Below are positions 52,739 through 61,305 of a stretch of 64,000 nt of DNA, one piece after another. The notes beneath the pieces were generated by a model. It saw nothing but the letters and a program-made list of their open reading frames with translations, ran no database searches and had not been told where the DNA came from. The DNA is from Treponema medium. Lineage in GTDB: Bacteria; Spirochaetota; Spirochaetia; Treponematales; Treponemataceae. The position numbers and the translations under genes are program-made. Position 1 is the first letter of the stretch. Each line of letters opens with the position of its first letter. Location of the stretch: assembly GCF_017161265.1 (NCBI RefSeq), contig NZ_CP031393.1, positions 2,480,001 through 2,544,000 of the forward strand, read 5' to 3'.

Positions 52739-55252
52739 TTATTTCAAAACCTCCGCGAGATAGGTGCCGGTAATACTTGCCGGATTATGCGCAATTTCTT
52801 CAGGCGTTCCGTATGCAACGATTTCTCCGCCAGCGGCACCACCGCCCGGTCCCATGTCAATCACGTAGTCGCTGTTTGCAATAAGATCGAGGTCGTGTTC
52901 AATGACAATAACGGTTGCACCTGCTTCAACCAACTGAGAAAATACGCCAAGCAACACTTGCACATCGAGCGGATGCAGTCCAATAGTCGGCTCATCAAAT
53001 ATGAACACCGCATCTTCCTGCGTTTTTCCCATTTCAGCAGCGAGCTTTAATCGTTGTGCTTCGCCGCCGGAAAGTGCAGGCGTATCTTCACCGAGTGTCA
53101 GATAGCCAAGGCCTAATTCATCCAAAATGGAGAGAGAGTCTCCTATCTTTTTTAAATCTGAAAACACTGTTCGCGCCTGATGTACGGTCATACGCATGAG
53201 CTCCGACAGTGAATAGCTTTGTTCCGATTTTTTTGGTTTCCATGTTATCGACTCGGCTTCTTTGCCGTAACGGGATCCGCCGCAGTCGGGACAAGTGATA
53301 ACTACATCCGGCAAAAATTGCACGTCAAGCGATATTTGTCCCGTTCCATCACAGGAAGAACAGCGGAGCGTTCCGGTATTATACGAAAAAGCGCTTGCGT
53401 TAAGCTTTTTTTCTTTTGCCGCCTTTGTTCCGGCAAATAGTTTTCGTAACTCATCCGCTACACCGCTATACGTTGCGACAGTTGAACGGACATTAACACC
53501 GATAGGAGCGGCATCGATGAGGTTTACCCGCGTAATTCCGCAAGCCAAAATCTTTTTTACGGGAAAGGGCGCTTTTTTTCCGGCAGCCGCTGCCTGAAGC
53601 GCAGGGATAAGACTCTCCAGCACCAGCGTCGTTTTCCCCGAACCGGAGACACCCGTAACCGCCGTCAGCCTGCTCTTAGGGATATCTACCGTCAACGCAT
53701 GTACCGTATGAATTGGAGCAGTTTCCAGATGAATAGCGCCCTTTGCAAACAGCTCTGTTTTTGTCGCACGTTTTCGCGTAAGCACATTTTCATTTTCCGT
53801 GATAAAACCTGCAATCTTTGAATCCGGATTTTTTGCAATCGATTCAACGTTGCCCTGCGCGATAATTCTTCCGCCCTCGTTTCCGGCGAGCGGCCCCATT
53901 TCGATTATATAATCTGCGCGCTTGAGTACACGTACATCGTGATCAACTAGAACGACGGAATTGCCATCAGCAATCAAACTGTTTACAACTTCCATTAAAC
54001 CGTCGATATTGGATGGATGCAGTCCGATACTCGGTTCATCAAGCACGTATAAAACACCCGTCGTTTCATTGCGAACAGCCCGCGCAAGCTGTACCCGCTG
54101 CCGCTCCCCTGTCGAAAGGGTGCTACTTGAACGGTCAAGAGAAAGATAGCCGAGTCCGAGTTCTTTAAGCCGCCGTGCGTTATCTGTCAACGAGGCAATA
54201 ATGCTCAAAGCCATCGGGCGCATTTCTTCAGGCAGCGTTGTAGGCACACCTTCAACCCATTGAAGCAATTCATCGAGTGTCAACGCCGTTGCTTCGGCAA
54301 GATTTTTCCCTGCAAGCATCGTCGCCCTGACTGCTTCGGAAAGCCGTGTTCCCTTGCAATCGGGACAAACTGTTTCATGCAGAAATTTACGAATTTTATC
54401 CAAGCCTTTTTCCGATTCGGCATTATGCAGCGCGTTTTCGGCAGCCCGATGCGCATTAAAATACGTGCAATTCAATTCGAATATTTTGCCGTTTTTAGAA
54501 TGCCAGACGATCATCTTTTTGGTTTCTTCACCTTCAAAGACGATGCGCCGCTCCTCTTTAGTGAGTTCGGAAAACGGCACATCTATCCGCACACCGAGTT
54601 CGGCAACGGTTTTCGGCATAGCGATAAGTCCGAATAGCTTCCACGGTAAAACAGCTCCATCTTCGATAGATATGCTTTCGTCGGGAACTAACGTACTGTC
54701 ATCGACCTCGCGCACTATTCCCGTGCCGCCGCAGGTTGGACACGCTCCGTCCGAATTGAATGCCATCGCCTCCGCACCGGGACCGTAAAACGCCTCGCCG
54801 CATACGGGACAGACAATCGGCTGCATCAGTGCAACCGCCATACTCGCAGGAACGTGATGACCGTTCGGACATACATGACTACCGAGCCGTGAAAACATAA
54901 GACGTAGGCTATTCAATAATTCGGAAGCCGTACCGAAAGTGCTGCGTACTCCCGGAATACCGGGTCTTTGATGCAGCGCAAGTGCGGCGGGTACATGGCG
55001 TATTTCGTCGATATCCGCTCGTCCGTTTTGCGAAATTCTCCGTCGCGTATAGGTCGATAGCGCTTCTAAATACCGACGAGAACCTTCTGCATAGAGTGTT
55101 CCCAGCGCCAACGACGATTTTCCGGATCCGGAAACACCCGCAATTGCAACAAGCTTTTCAAGCGGAATATCCACATCGATATTTTTTAAGTTGTGTACTC
55201 GTGCCCCTTTGATACTGATATGTTGAGGTCGCGGTCGTTTCTTTTGTTTCAT
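52739..55252 (-). CDS. UvrA-like ATPase (UvrA2 class)
   Basis: 837 residues, about 100 shorter than UvrA (about 940). Two ABC ATPase halves are seen: Walker A 'GVSGSGKSSLALGTLYAEG' and 'GVSGSGKTTLVLESL', signatures 'LSTGERQRVQLARAV' and 'LSGGEAQRLKLAAEM', Walker B 'VLYVLDEPSIGLHP' and 'VFIFDEPTIGLHPLD'. Zinc-binding CxxC pairs are at 'CPVCGEAFYG', 'CPTCGGTG', 'CSSCDGTGQ' and 'CPDCGGSRY'. Shortness is typical of the class that lacks the UvrB-binding insert, often linked with drug or DNA-damage resistance (DrrC-like). It does not replace uvrA. It lies next to the restriction-modification island but is not A+T-rich. Confidence 0.9.
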   Translation of the reverse strand: MKQKKRPRPQHISIKGARVHNLKNIDVDIPLEKLVAIAGVSGSGKSSLALGTLYAEGSRRYLEALSTYTRRRISQNGRADIDEIRHVPAALALHQRPGIPGVRSTFGTASELLNSLRLMFSRLGSHVCPNGHHVPASMAVALMQPIVCPVCGEAFYGPGAEAMAFNSDGACPTCGGTGIVREVDDSTLVPDESISIEDGAVLPWKLFGLIAMPKTVAELGVRIDVPFSELTKEERRIVFEGEETKKMIVWHSKNGKIFELNCTYFNAHRAAENALHNAESEKGLDKIRKFLHETVCPDCKGTRLSEAVRATMLAGKNLAEATALTLDELLQWVEGVPTTLPEEMRPMALSIIASLTDNARRLKELGLGYLSLDRSSSTLSTGERQRVQLARAVRNETTGVLYVLDEPSIGLHPSNIDGLMEVVNSLIADGNSVVLVDHDVRVLKRADYIIEMGPLAGNEGGRIIAQGNVESIAKNPDSKIAGFITENENVLTRKRATKTELFAKGAIHLETAPIHTVHALTVDIPKSRLTAVTGVSGSGKTTLVLESLIPALQAAAAGKKAPFPVKKILACGITRVNLIDAAPIGVNVRSTVATYSGVADELRKLFAGTKAAKEKKLNASAFSYNTGTLRCSSCDGTGQISLDVQFLPDVVITCPDCGGSRYGKEAESITWKPKKSEQSYSLSELMRMTVHQARTVFSDLKKIGDSLSILDELGLGYLTLGEDTPALSGGEAQRLKLAAEMGKTQEDAVFIFDEPTIGLHPLDVQVLLGVFSQLVEAGATVIVIEHDLDLIANSDYVIDMGPGGGAAGGEIVAYGTPEEIAHNPASITGTYLAEVLK

Positions 55253-55297
55253 ACGATACCCCTACTAACCGGATCTTTAGGCTTTAAAGAAATTTTC

Positions 55298-55822
55298 TTA
55301 TCCCTGTTGATTAAGCTGTAAGTATATTTGATCGGCAAGACCGAGCCCTGCATTTTTGGTCATTGTGCGGGAAAGCTCTTCGTACATCATATCGTCGTAC
55401 ATTTTACCGGCAAAGCTGTCTTTTCCGGTCAGGCTGTTTTTGCCGAGTGTACTCCGCATGGAATCGAGCATGATTTTGACAAAGTAGGATTCAAGCTCAA
55501 GGGCTTGCTGATACAGTTCGGAGGTTTTATCGATAGTGGCCTTTGCACCGGAGTGCTGTGCCGCAGAAACGGCGCCCATACCCTTAGGTTGAGCCGCCCG
55601 ATCTGCATCGGTAGGATTGACGATTTCAAATGAGCTTAGATACTCACCCGGAAGCCGTGTCGAAAGATTTGAATGAGCGGATTCCTTCGCCGTAGAAAAG
55701 CGGGCGGATTCGGTCTTTAAGGAATCGAGCAACTGAGAAAAGCTCTGTGTGTTTTTTGCAGCATGTTTGTTCACCGGATGCTGCGGTGCGGTATGGCTGT
55801 TGTGCTGCACTGCGCTAATCAT
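55298..55822 (-). CDS. flgJ: Flagellar rod-associated protein, FlgJ N-terminal domain only
   Basis: 174 residues. The rod-binding domain is clear: 'ELYQQALELESYFVKIMLDSMRSTLGKNSLTGKDSFAGKMYDDMMYEELSRTMTKNAGLGLADQIYLQL' in pieces, like the first part of E. coli FlgJ. No muramidase domain follows, as in many spirochetes. It would help rod assembly through the periplasm. It lies downstream of flgG, with a short hairpin repeat between. Confidence 0.88.
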   Translation of the reverse strand: MISAVQHNSHTAPQHPVNKHAAKNTQSFSQLLDSLKTESARFSTAKESAHSNLSTRLPGEYLSSFEIVNPTDADRAAQPKGMGAVSAAQHSGAKATIDKTSELYQQALELESYFVKIMLDSMRSTLGKNSLTGKDSFAGKMYDDMMYEELSRTMTKNAGLGLADQIYLQLNQQG

Positions 55823-55845
55823 TGTTGTGCTCCTTCTTTCTATGA

Positions 55846-55884
55846 AGCCTCTAAAAAGATTGGTTCGTTTTTAGAGGTTTCTCT
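55846..55884. repeat. Short CTCTAAAAA hairpin repeat between flgG and flgJ
   Basis: CCTCTAAAAA and TTTTTAGAGG pair around GATTGGTTCG. Same short family as 8211 and 48645. Confidence 0.7.
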
Positions 55885-55913
55885 ATATATCTTGATGGTT
55901 TAAAGACCTGCTG

Positions 55914-56708
55914 TTACCGCTTTAAGCCGACTGCGGTGCCGAGCATATTATCGCTGGTTTGGATGGCTTTTGAGTTAAATTCATAGGCGCGCTGTGCGAC
56001 AATCATGTTGACCATTTCGCTGACGGTAGAGACATTCGACATTTCCAAAAATTTATGCTCGGTTTTGCCGAATCCGTTAAACCCGGGGCGCCCTGCGATA
56101 GCCTGACCCGATGCCGGAGTTTGCCGGAACAAATTGCTTCCTTGAGCGGAAAGCCCGACCGGATTCTGGAAGCGGTACAGCTCAATCTGGCCTACTTCTA
56201 CCGGATCATCCTGCTCCCCTACCCGTACCGACACCCGACCGTCTTGGCTGATTGCAATCGTGTGCGGGAGATAGTTTTCCGGGAAAATAATTTCCGGCAA
56301 ACAGCGGAGTCCGTTTGAGGTTACCAACTGCCGGTCGGCATCGATTTTAAAGGAACCATCCCGCGTATAGGCATAGGTGCCGTCATATTGCAGCACACGG
56401 AAAAACCCCTCTCCTGCAATAGCCACATCGGTAGAAACACCTGTGTTCTGCAGCGACCCTTGTTCAAAATTCCGCTGCGTCGCGGCGAGCTTTGCACCGT
56501 GCCCCATCTCCACGCCGACGGGTGTAATCGTATCTTCGGTTGCAGGTGTTCCCGCCGCCCGAATGGTCTGGTACAGCAGGTCTTCAAACTCTGCCCGCTG
56601 CTTTTTAAAACCGCTGGTATTCACGTTTGCAAGGTTGTTTGCAACGGTGTCGATATTTGCTTGCTGACTGTTCATGCCGGTTGCAGCTGTCCATAAACTT
56701 CTTACCAT
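55914..56708 (-). CDS. flgG: Flagellar distal rod protein FlgG
   Basis: 264 residues. The flagellar rod N-terminal motif 'MVRSLWTAATGMNSQQANIDTVANNLANVNTSGFKKQRAEFEDLL' is seen in parts, with 'NTGVSTDVAIAGEGFFRVLQYDG' in the middle and the C-terminal 'MSNVSTVSEMVNMIVAQRAYEFNSKAIQTSDNMLG' heptad region. It forms the distal rod of the periplasmic flagella. Length fits FlgG (about 260). It follows the flgF-like gene by 14 bp, and flgJ is next. Confidence 0.95.
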   Translation of the reverse strand: MVRSLWTAATGMNSQQANIDTVANNLANVNTSGFKKQRAEFEDLLYQTIRAAGTPATEDTITPVGVEMGHGAKLAATQRNFEQGSLQNTGVSTDVAIAGEGFFRVLQYDGTYAYTRDGSFKIDADRQLVTSNGLRCLPEIIFPENYLPHTIAISQDGRVSVRVGEQDDPVEVGQIELYRFQNPVGLSAQGSNLFRQTPASGQAIAGRPGFNGFGKTEHKFLEMSNVSTVSEMVNMIVAQRAYEFNSKAIQTSDNMLGTAVGLKR

Positions 56709-56722
56709 CTTATTCTCCTACG

Positions 56723-57538
56723 CTATTTTACTTTCGCAACCTCGTTCCAAAGTTTACTCATCATTGTATCTTCGGATTGAATTGTCTTTTGATTTGCCTC
56801 ATACGCACGGTTGACCTCAATCATGCGTACCATCTCGTTGACTACCTTAATATTGGAAGCTTCGACAAAGCCCTGCACCACAACGGGACGGTCGCCGCCC
56901 TCCGCAGCGATAGCAGACCCCGACACGGGTGTATCAAGATAAAAACTGGAACCATGCTTTTTCAGATACCGGTCATTTTCAAAGGTAACGATTTTGAGCC
57001 GGTCGGTAAGCGTCGCATCCGAATCAGGTTCGGTTATCGGCCGCGCATAGACCTCTCCGTTTTGATTTACCTTATATTCCTTGTCCTGTAAAAAAATGCG
57101 ACCATTTTCTCCAAGGACGGGATAGCCTTCTTTGGTCATCAAATAGCCTTCAACACCGACGGTAAAGTTCCCGTTGCGGGTATACCGTTCGCCGTAAGGG
57201 GTTTCTACACAGAAAAAGCCCTTGCCTTCAAGCGCGAGATCGGAGGCGGCATTGGTCTGCTTTAAGGAACCCTGCTCAAACTCGGTAAAGATTTCATTCA
57301 GCTCCACCCCAAGACCGAGTTTTCCGATAATGGGCGCAATGTCTGAGGAACCGAAGGGATTTTTAACAACGCCGTCATCATTTAAGCGCCGTATCAGTAA
57401 TTCGGGGAAATTTTTATGGGTCGCAACGTCCCGTTTATAGCTTGTCGTATCGGCATTTGCTAAATTCTGAGCGATAACGTCCAGCTGTTTTTGCTGAGCG
57501 TTCATGCCGCTTGCCGCAGTGTACCAACCTCTAATCAT
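56723..57538 (-). CDS. flgF: Flagellar rod protein, FlgF/FlgG family
   Basis: 271 residues. Start ATG 57538 (MIRGWYTAASGMNAQQ) has GAGAGG five bases upstream; an upstream ATG at 57565 is less likely. N-terminal motif 'QQKQLDVIAQNLANADTTSYKRDVA', middle 'NAASDLALEGKGFFCVETPYGERYTRNGNF', C-terminal 'VNEMVRMIEVNRAYEANQKTIQSEDTMM'. A second FlgF/G-type protein preceding flgG is usual for the proximal rod gene flgF; the assignment rests on that order. Confidence 0.85.
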   Translation of the reverse strand: MIRGWYTAASGMNAQQKQLDVIAQNLANADTTSYKRDVATHKNFPELLIRRLNDDGVVKNPFGSSDIAPIIGKLGLGVELNEIFTEFEQGSLKQTNAASDLALEGKGFFCVETPYGERYTRNGNFTVGVEGYLMTKEGYPVLGENGRIFLQDKEYKVNQNGEVYARPITEPDSDATLTDRLKIVTFENDRYLKKHGSSFYLDTPVSGSAIAAEGGDRPVVVQGFVEASNIKVVNEMVRMIEVNRAYEANQKTIQSEDTMMSKLWNEVAKVK

Positions 57539-57632
57539 AAGAACCTCTCTACTCAATATCGGCACAAGGGGAAAAATATGAAGAGGTTTTTATTGAAGCA
57601 ATTATAATTGGAAGTTTATTGATTTCATTGCA

Positions 57633-59327
57633 CTATCGTATGCCTGTATCTGTGGAGAAATCCGCATCGGTGATGAGCGAGTAGGCATAGCCCTGTTCCG
57701 CAAGAAATTTTTGACGGTGATCGGCGCATTCTTCTTCCACTGAATGGCGGGTTACCAGCGTGTAAAAAAACGAATCCCGCTCTTTAGGCCGAAGAATACG
57801 CCCGAGCCGCTGGGCTTCCTCCTGCCGGCTGCCGAAGGTGCCGGAAATCTGGATTGCAACGGAAGCATCCGGCAAATCGATTGCGAAATTCGCTACCTTG
57901 GAAACCACCAGTACGGAAATATCGCCCGCTCTGAATGAGTCGTACAACACTTCCCGTTCGGCATTCGGCGTTTTTCCGGTGATGAGCGGGGCATGCACCG
58001 CTTCGGCTATTTTTTTCAGCTGCGTAATGTATTGCCCGATAATCAAAATCTGGTCGTCGGTATGCCGTGCAAGCAGCTGCCGGACAATTTCGTTTTTTGC
58101 TTCGTTCTCACTCGCAATCCGGTGTTTTTCGCGCAAGGGGGCGGCGGCATACTCAATCTCTTTTGAGACCGGCAAGGGGATGCGTATCTCCGTACAATAG
58201 GCGTGAGCAATCCATCCCTTTTCTTCCAGTTCCTTCCACGGCACATCATAGCGCTTCGGGCCGACGAGACTAAACACATCCCCTTCGCAGCCGTCCTCTC
58301 TGATAAGCGTTGCCGTTAATCCGAGCCGTCTGATTACTTGCAGCTCTGCGGTAATGCGAAACACCGGAGCGGGAAGTAGATGTACTTCGTCATAGATAAT
58401 CAAGCCCCAGTTCCGTTCGCGAAACAGCTTAAAATGAGGGAACTCCGATTCGGTATCCGGCCGCCATGTTAAAATTTGATAGGTTGCTACGGTAACCGGC
58501 TTAATCTCTTTGGTGTCACTTGAATAAATACCAATGGTATCAGGTTCTAGTCCGGTTTTATCGATTAACTCGCGCTTCCACTGATGCACCGCGGCGGTGT
58601 TGGTAGTTAGAATCAGCGTATCAGTGTTCAGCATCGACATAACCAACATACCGACAATCGTCTTACCTGCACCACAGGGCAACACAATCGTACCGAAACC
58701 CGTTCCCGGCCCCTTATCACCGGTAAATGCTTGCGCTGCTTCCCGCTGATAGTCGCGGATGATAAAATCTTTTCCTTTTTTTGTCTGTGTACGCAAATCT
58801 ACCGCAAGCGGCGCACCGTCTTTCAACGGTACCTCATCGCGCACCGGCCAGCCCATTTTCAGCAGCGCCTGTTTTACCGTACCGCGGTTCAAAAGCGCAA
58901 TTAAAAACGAACGAGGTTTTTCCGCCGCAACCAGATACTTTGCAAGCTTCGGCGAAGCTTTTAATTCCTGATATATCCGATCGTTTTCCGCCGTCAAATA
59001 CAAAAACGCATCATCTTCACACTCGGTTAGTTTAATCTTTCCGTACCTGCTGAACGTTTCTTCCACCCAACCGAGTACGGCAGGCGGAATATCAAAACGG
59101 GAAAACCGCTTGAGCGTTTCCGTTATTTTTTCGGCAGTAAAGCCTGCGCTTGCGGCATTCCATAAAGATAAGCCCGTCAAGCGGTAGGTATGCAAGTGTT
59201 CTGGAGATTTTTCAAGTTCGGCAAAGGGGATAAGTGCAAAACGCGCATCCGTTGCTTCCGGCGCGTGAACGTCGAGTAATATGGAGCGATCGCCTTGAAT
59301 GATAAGCGGTTTTAACGAAGCAGACAT
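57633..59327 (-). CDS. XPB/ERCC3-type DNA helicase (bacterial)
   Basis: 564 residues from 59327 (MSASLKPLIIQGDR). The N-terminal region 'FAELEKSPEHLHTYRLTGLSLWNAASAG' is the bacterial XPB N-terminal domain. Helicase motifs: I 'VLPCGAGKTIVGML', Ia 'NTAAVHQWKREL', II 'LIIYDEVHLLPA' (DEVH), III 'LGLTATLIREDG' and VI 'QEEAQRLGRILRPK'. Bacterial XPB unwinds damaged DNA 3' to 5' and is known mainly from Actinobacteria and some spirochetes. A GTG at 59354 would add nine residues without better support. Confidence 0.92.
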   Translation of the reverse strand: MSASLKPLIIQGDRSILLDVHAPEATDARFALIPFAELEKSPEHLHTYRLTGLSLWNAASAGFTAEKITETLKRFSRFDIPPAVLGWVEETFSRYGKIKLTECEDDAFLYLTAENDRIYQELKASPKLAKYLVAAEKPRSFLIALLNRGTVKQALLKMGWPVRDEVPLKDGAPLAVDLRTQTKKGKDFIIRDYQREAAQAFTGDKGPGTGFGTIVLPCGAGKTIVGMLVMSMLNTDTLILTTNTAAVHQWKRELIDKTGLEPDTIGIYSSDTKEIKPVTVATYQILTWRPDTESEFPHFKLFRERNWGLIIYDEVHLLPAPVFRITAELQVIRRLGLTATLIREDGCEGDVFSLVGPKRYDVPWKELEEKGWIAHAYCTEIRIPLPVSKEIEYAAAPLREKHRIASENEAKNEIVRQLLARHTDDQILIIGQYITQLKKIAEAVHAPLITGKTPNAEREVLYDSFRAGDISVLVVSKVANFAIDLPDASVAIQISGTFGSRQEEAQRLGRILRPKERDSFFYTLVTRHSVEEECADHRQKFLAEQGYAYSLITDADFSTDTGIR

Positions 59328-59525
59328 AACGAATAATTTTACGCTATCCTTCACGTTTAGTCAAATCGGTCTTTTGAAAAGTATTGATTCTGCGCAGCAG
59401 TCTCTATTATTCTGCGGGATTTGATTTGTACTTCTGATACGTTTACCTTATATTCAACAGATAAGGATGATTGGATTTATTGCCGTATCGGAGTATAATC
59501 AACTTACTCGACACAAGGAATATTT

Positions 59526-60764
59526 ATGGAAAACTTTAATGCACTGTATTATCAAAAACCGTATATCAGAGAATTCGATGCAACGGTAACTACTTGTTTA
59601 AAAACCGAGAGAGGGTATGAGATAGAACTGTCGGATACGGCATTTTATCCCGAAGGGGGCGGACAGCCCGGCGACAGGGGCAGCCTTGTTGCAGAAGGAC
59701 AACCTGAGCGTACTATCCGAATATCGGATACGCAATTTGCAGGTGAACGCATCATTCATATTGCCGATGGAGAACTTGCTGCCGGAACAAAAGTTCACGG
59801 AGTATTGGACTGGGTAAACCGTTGCGACAATATGCAAGGACATTCGGGCGAGCATATCCTTACCGGCATCCTCGCGCAAACCTACGGGTACGAAAACGTC
59901 GGTTTCCACATGGGAGAAAGTTTTATCACCATCGACTTTAGCGGTCCGTTGACTGACGAGCAAGTACTCGATGCGGAACAGCGTGCCAATGAAATTGTCC
60001 GTGCAAATCTTCCGATTCAGGAAAGCTTTCCGAATGCGGAAGAACTCAAGACAATGCAATACCGCAGCAAGAAAGAACTTTCGGGTACCGTACGCATTAT
60101 CACCATTCCGGGACTTGATGCCTGCGCCTGCTGCGGCACACATGTTACAGCAACCGGCGAGATCGGTTTGATTAAAATTCTCAACTTTACGAACCGCAAA
60201 AAGGGAGTCCGTTTGGAAGTGCTCTGCGGCAGAAAGGCGGTTCTTGCATACGAACAAGAAACGGCACAAGTACGGGCTATCTCCCGCTGCTTATCGGCAA
60301 AGCCATCCGAAGTGCAGGAGGCGGTGGAAAAATTAAATGCCGAAAAAGGAAAACTACAGCAGCAACTCCATGAGATGACTGAAAAATATCTAAAACAGAA
60401 AGCGGAGTCGGCGGCAGATACTGAGGGCGCTCCTCTTTATTTTGAAGATAACCTCAGTATCGAATATCTACGCTCGTTCTGCAATCTGCTTTTAGCAACA
60501 GGAAAAATGCACACCTGTGCAGCATTATCAGCGGTTGCAGTTGAATCGGAAGGACTACAACCGGCGGCATACAATTACGTCATCGTCAGCAATGCCATCG
60601 ATTTAAAACCGCACATAAAAACATTAAACCAACAGCTCAACGGCCGCGGCGGCGGAAACAACTCCGCTATTCAGGGAACGTATTTTGCGGGGAAAAAGCT
60701 TATTGAGGAAACACTTATTAACCTTTTGAAAATATACGATGCATCTACTTCGTTGCATCATTAA
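59526..60764 (+). CDS. AlaX-type alanyl-tRNA editing protein
   Basis: 412 residues. Editing core 'TAFYPEGGGQPGDRGSL', 'HSGEHILTGIL' (HxxxH) and 'DACACCGTHVTATGEIGLIKI' (CxxxH) supply the zinc ligands. A coiled-coil stretch follows (VQEAVEKLNAEKGKLQQQL), then a DHHA1-like C-terminus ending 'NGRGGGNNSAIQGTYF'. The length and the GGG motif place it in AlaX-L. It clears Ser or Gly from tRNA-Ala. Its last codons (DASTSLHH-stop) lie in a GATGCA/TGCATC hairpin that begins the array downstream. Confidence 0.9.
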   Translation: MENFNALYYQKPYIREFDATVTTCLKTERGYEIELSDTAFYPEGGGQPGDRGSLVAEGQPERTIRISDTQFAGERIIHIADGELAAGTKVHGVLDWVNRCDNMQGHSGEHILTGILAQTYGYENVGFHMGESFITIDFSGPLTDEQVLDAEQRANEIVRANLPIQESFPNAEELKTMQYRSKKELSGTVRIITIPGLDACACCGTHVTATGEIGLIKILNFTNRKKGVRLEVLCGRKAVLAYEQETAQVRAISRCLSAKPSEVQEAVEKLNAEKGKLQQQLHEMTEKYLKQKAESAADTEGAPLYFEDNLSIEYLRSFCNLLLATGKMHTCAALSAVAVESEGLQPAAYNYVIVSNAIDLKPHIKTLNQQLNGRGGGNNSAIQGTYFAGKKLIEETLINLLKIYDASTSLHH

Positions 60765-61104
60765 AAGTGTACATCCGTGTACACTTTTAATGGCGAGTTT
60801 CGCGCTCACGCGAAACATCGCTCCTGATGGAACCAGCGGCGTCCGTGCCGCTACTGAAAATGCTCAACGTATCATTTCCGCCAAGGACGGCGGGGGTTCT
60901 AGTCAGTAGCGTGTTTGCAAGGCAAACACGTAGGTACAAAATGTACAAGGATGTACATTTTGTACCGTGCCTGCGGTTAATTTGTGATTGCGCCTTGTAA
61001 TTTCAGAACGGACAGGGATGTCCGTGGTTATAAGCAGTAGCGAGATTTGTGTTGTGCACAAATCTCGTCGTTAAGCAGTTGTACACGGATGTACAACTGC
61101 TTAA
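60760..61104. repeat. Nine-hairpin array with ANGGAY loops, possible CsrA-binding RNA
   Basis: Nine hairpins in 345 bp, with different stems: ATTAAAAGTGTAC-atccgt-GTACACTTTTAAT (60760), GTTTCGCG/CGCGAAAC, AGCGGC-gtccgt-GCCGCT, CCGCC-aaggac-GGCGG, CGTGTTTG/CAAACACG, GGTACAAAATGTAC-aaggat-GTACATTTTGTACC (60933-60966), ACGGAC-agggat-GTCCGT, CGAGATTTGTG/CACAAATCTCG (61041-61067) and TTAAGCAGTTGTAC-acggat-GTACAACTGCTTAA (61071-61104). Six loops fit A-N-G-G-A-Y, four of them on the plus strand. 60942-60955 contains an exact RUACARGGAUGU. The remaining gap to 61305 holds no gene and nothing else recognised. Confidence 0.8.
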
Positions 61105-61305
61105 CAGTCTATTTTCAAACGGCTTACGGAGAGGTGGTTTTAATAGACTTATTAATCAACATAATTAATAAGCATTAAGATGGCACTTTCCATTTAAATC
61201 TTTTAAAATTACAAATCTCTAGTTACGGATAGCTGATTCATGCGGAGATTTAATAGTAAGCGCTCTGCGCCGTAACTAAATGAATGATTACAAAGGAGAG
61301 TTATT

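Noticed and set aside
52739-55252. Standard uvrA excision-repair gene
   Set aside because: It is about 100 residues short and has UvrA2 features, so I call it UvrA-like rather than uvrA.
59598-60269. 223-residue reverse-strand frame opposite the AlaX gene
   Set aside because: It is fully covered by a well-supported gene on the plus strand and has no recognisable motif.
60760-61104. CRISPR array
   Set aside because: The repeated parts are hairpins with different stems, not a constant repeat with spacers, and no cas genes are near.
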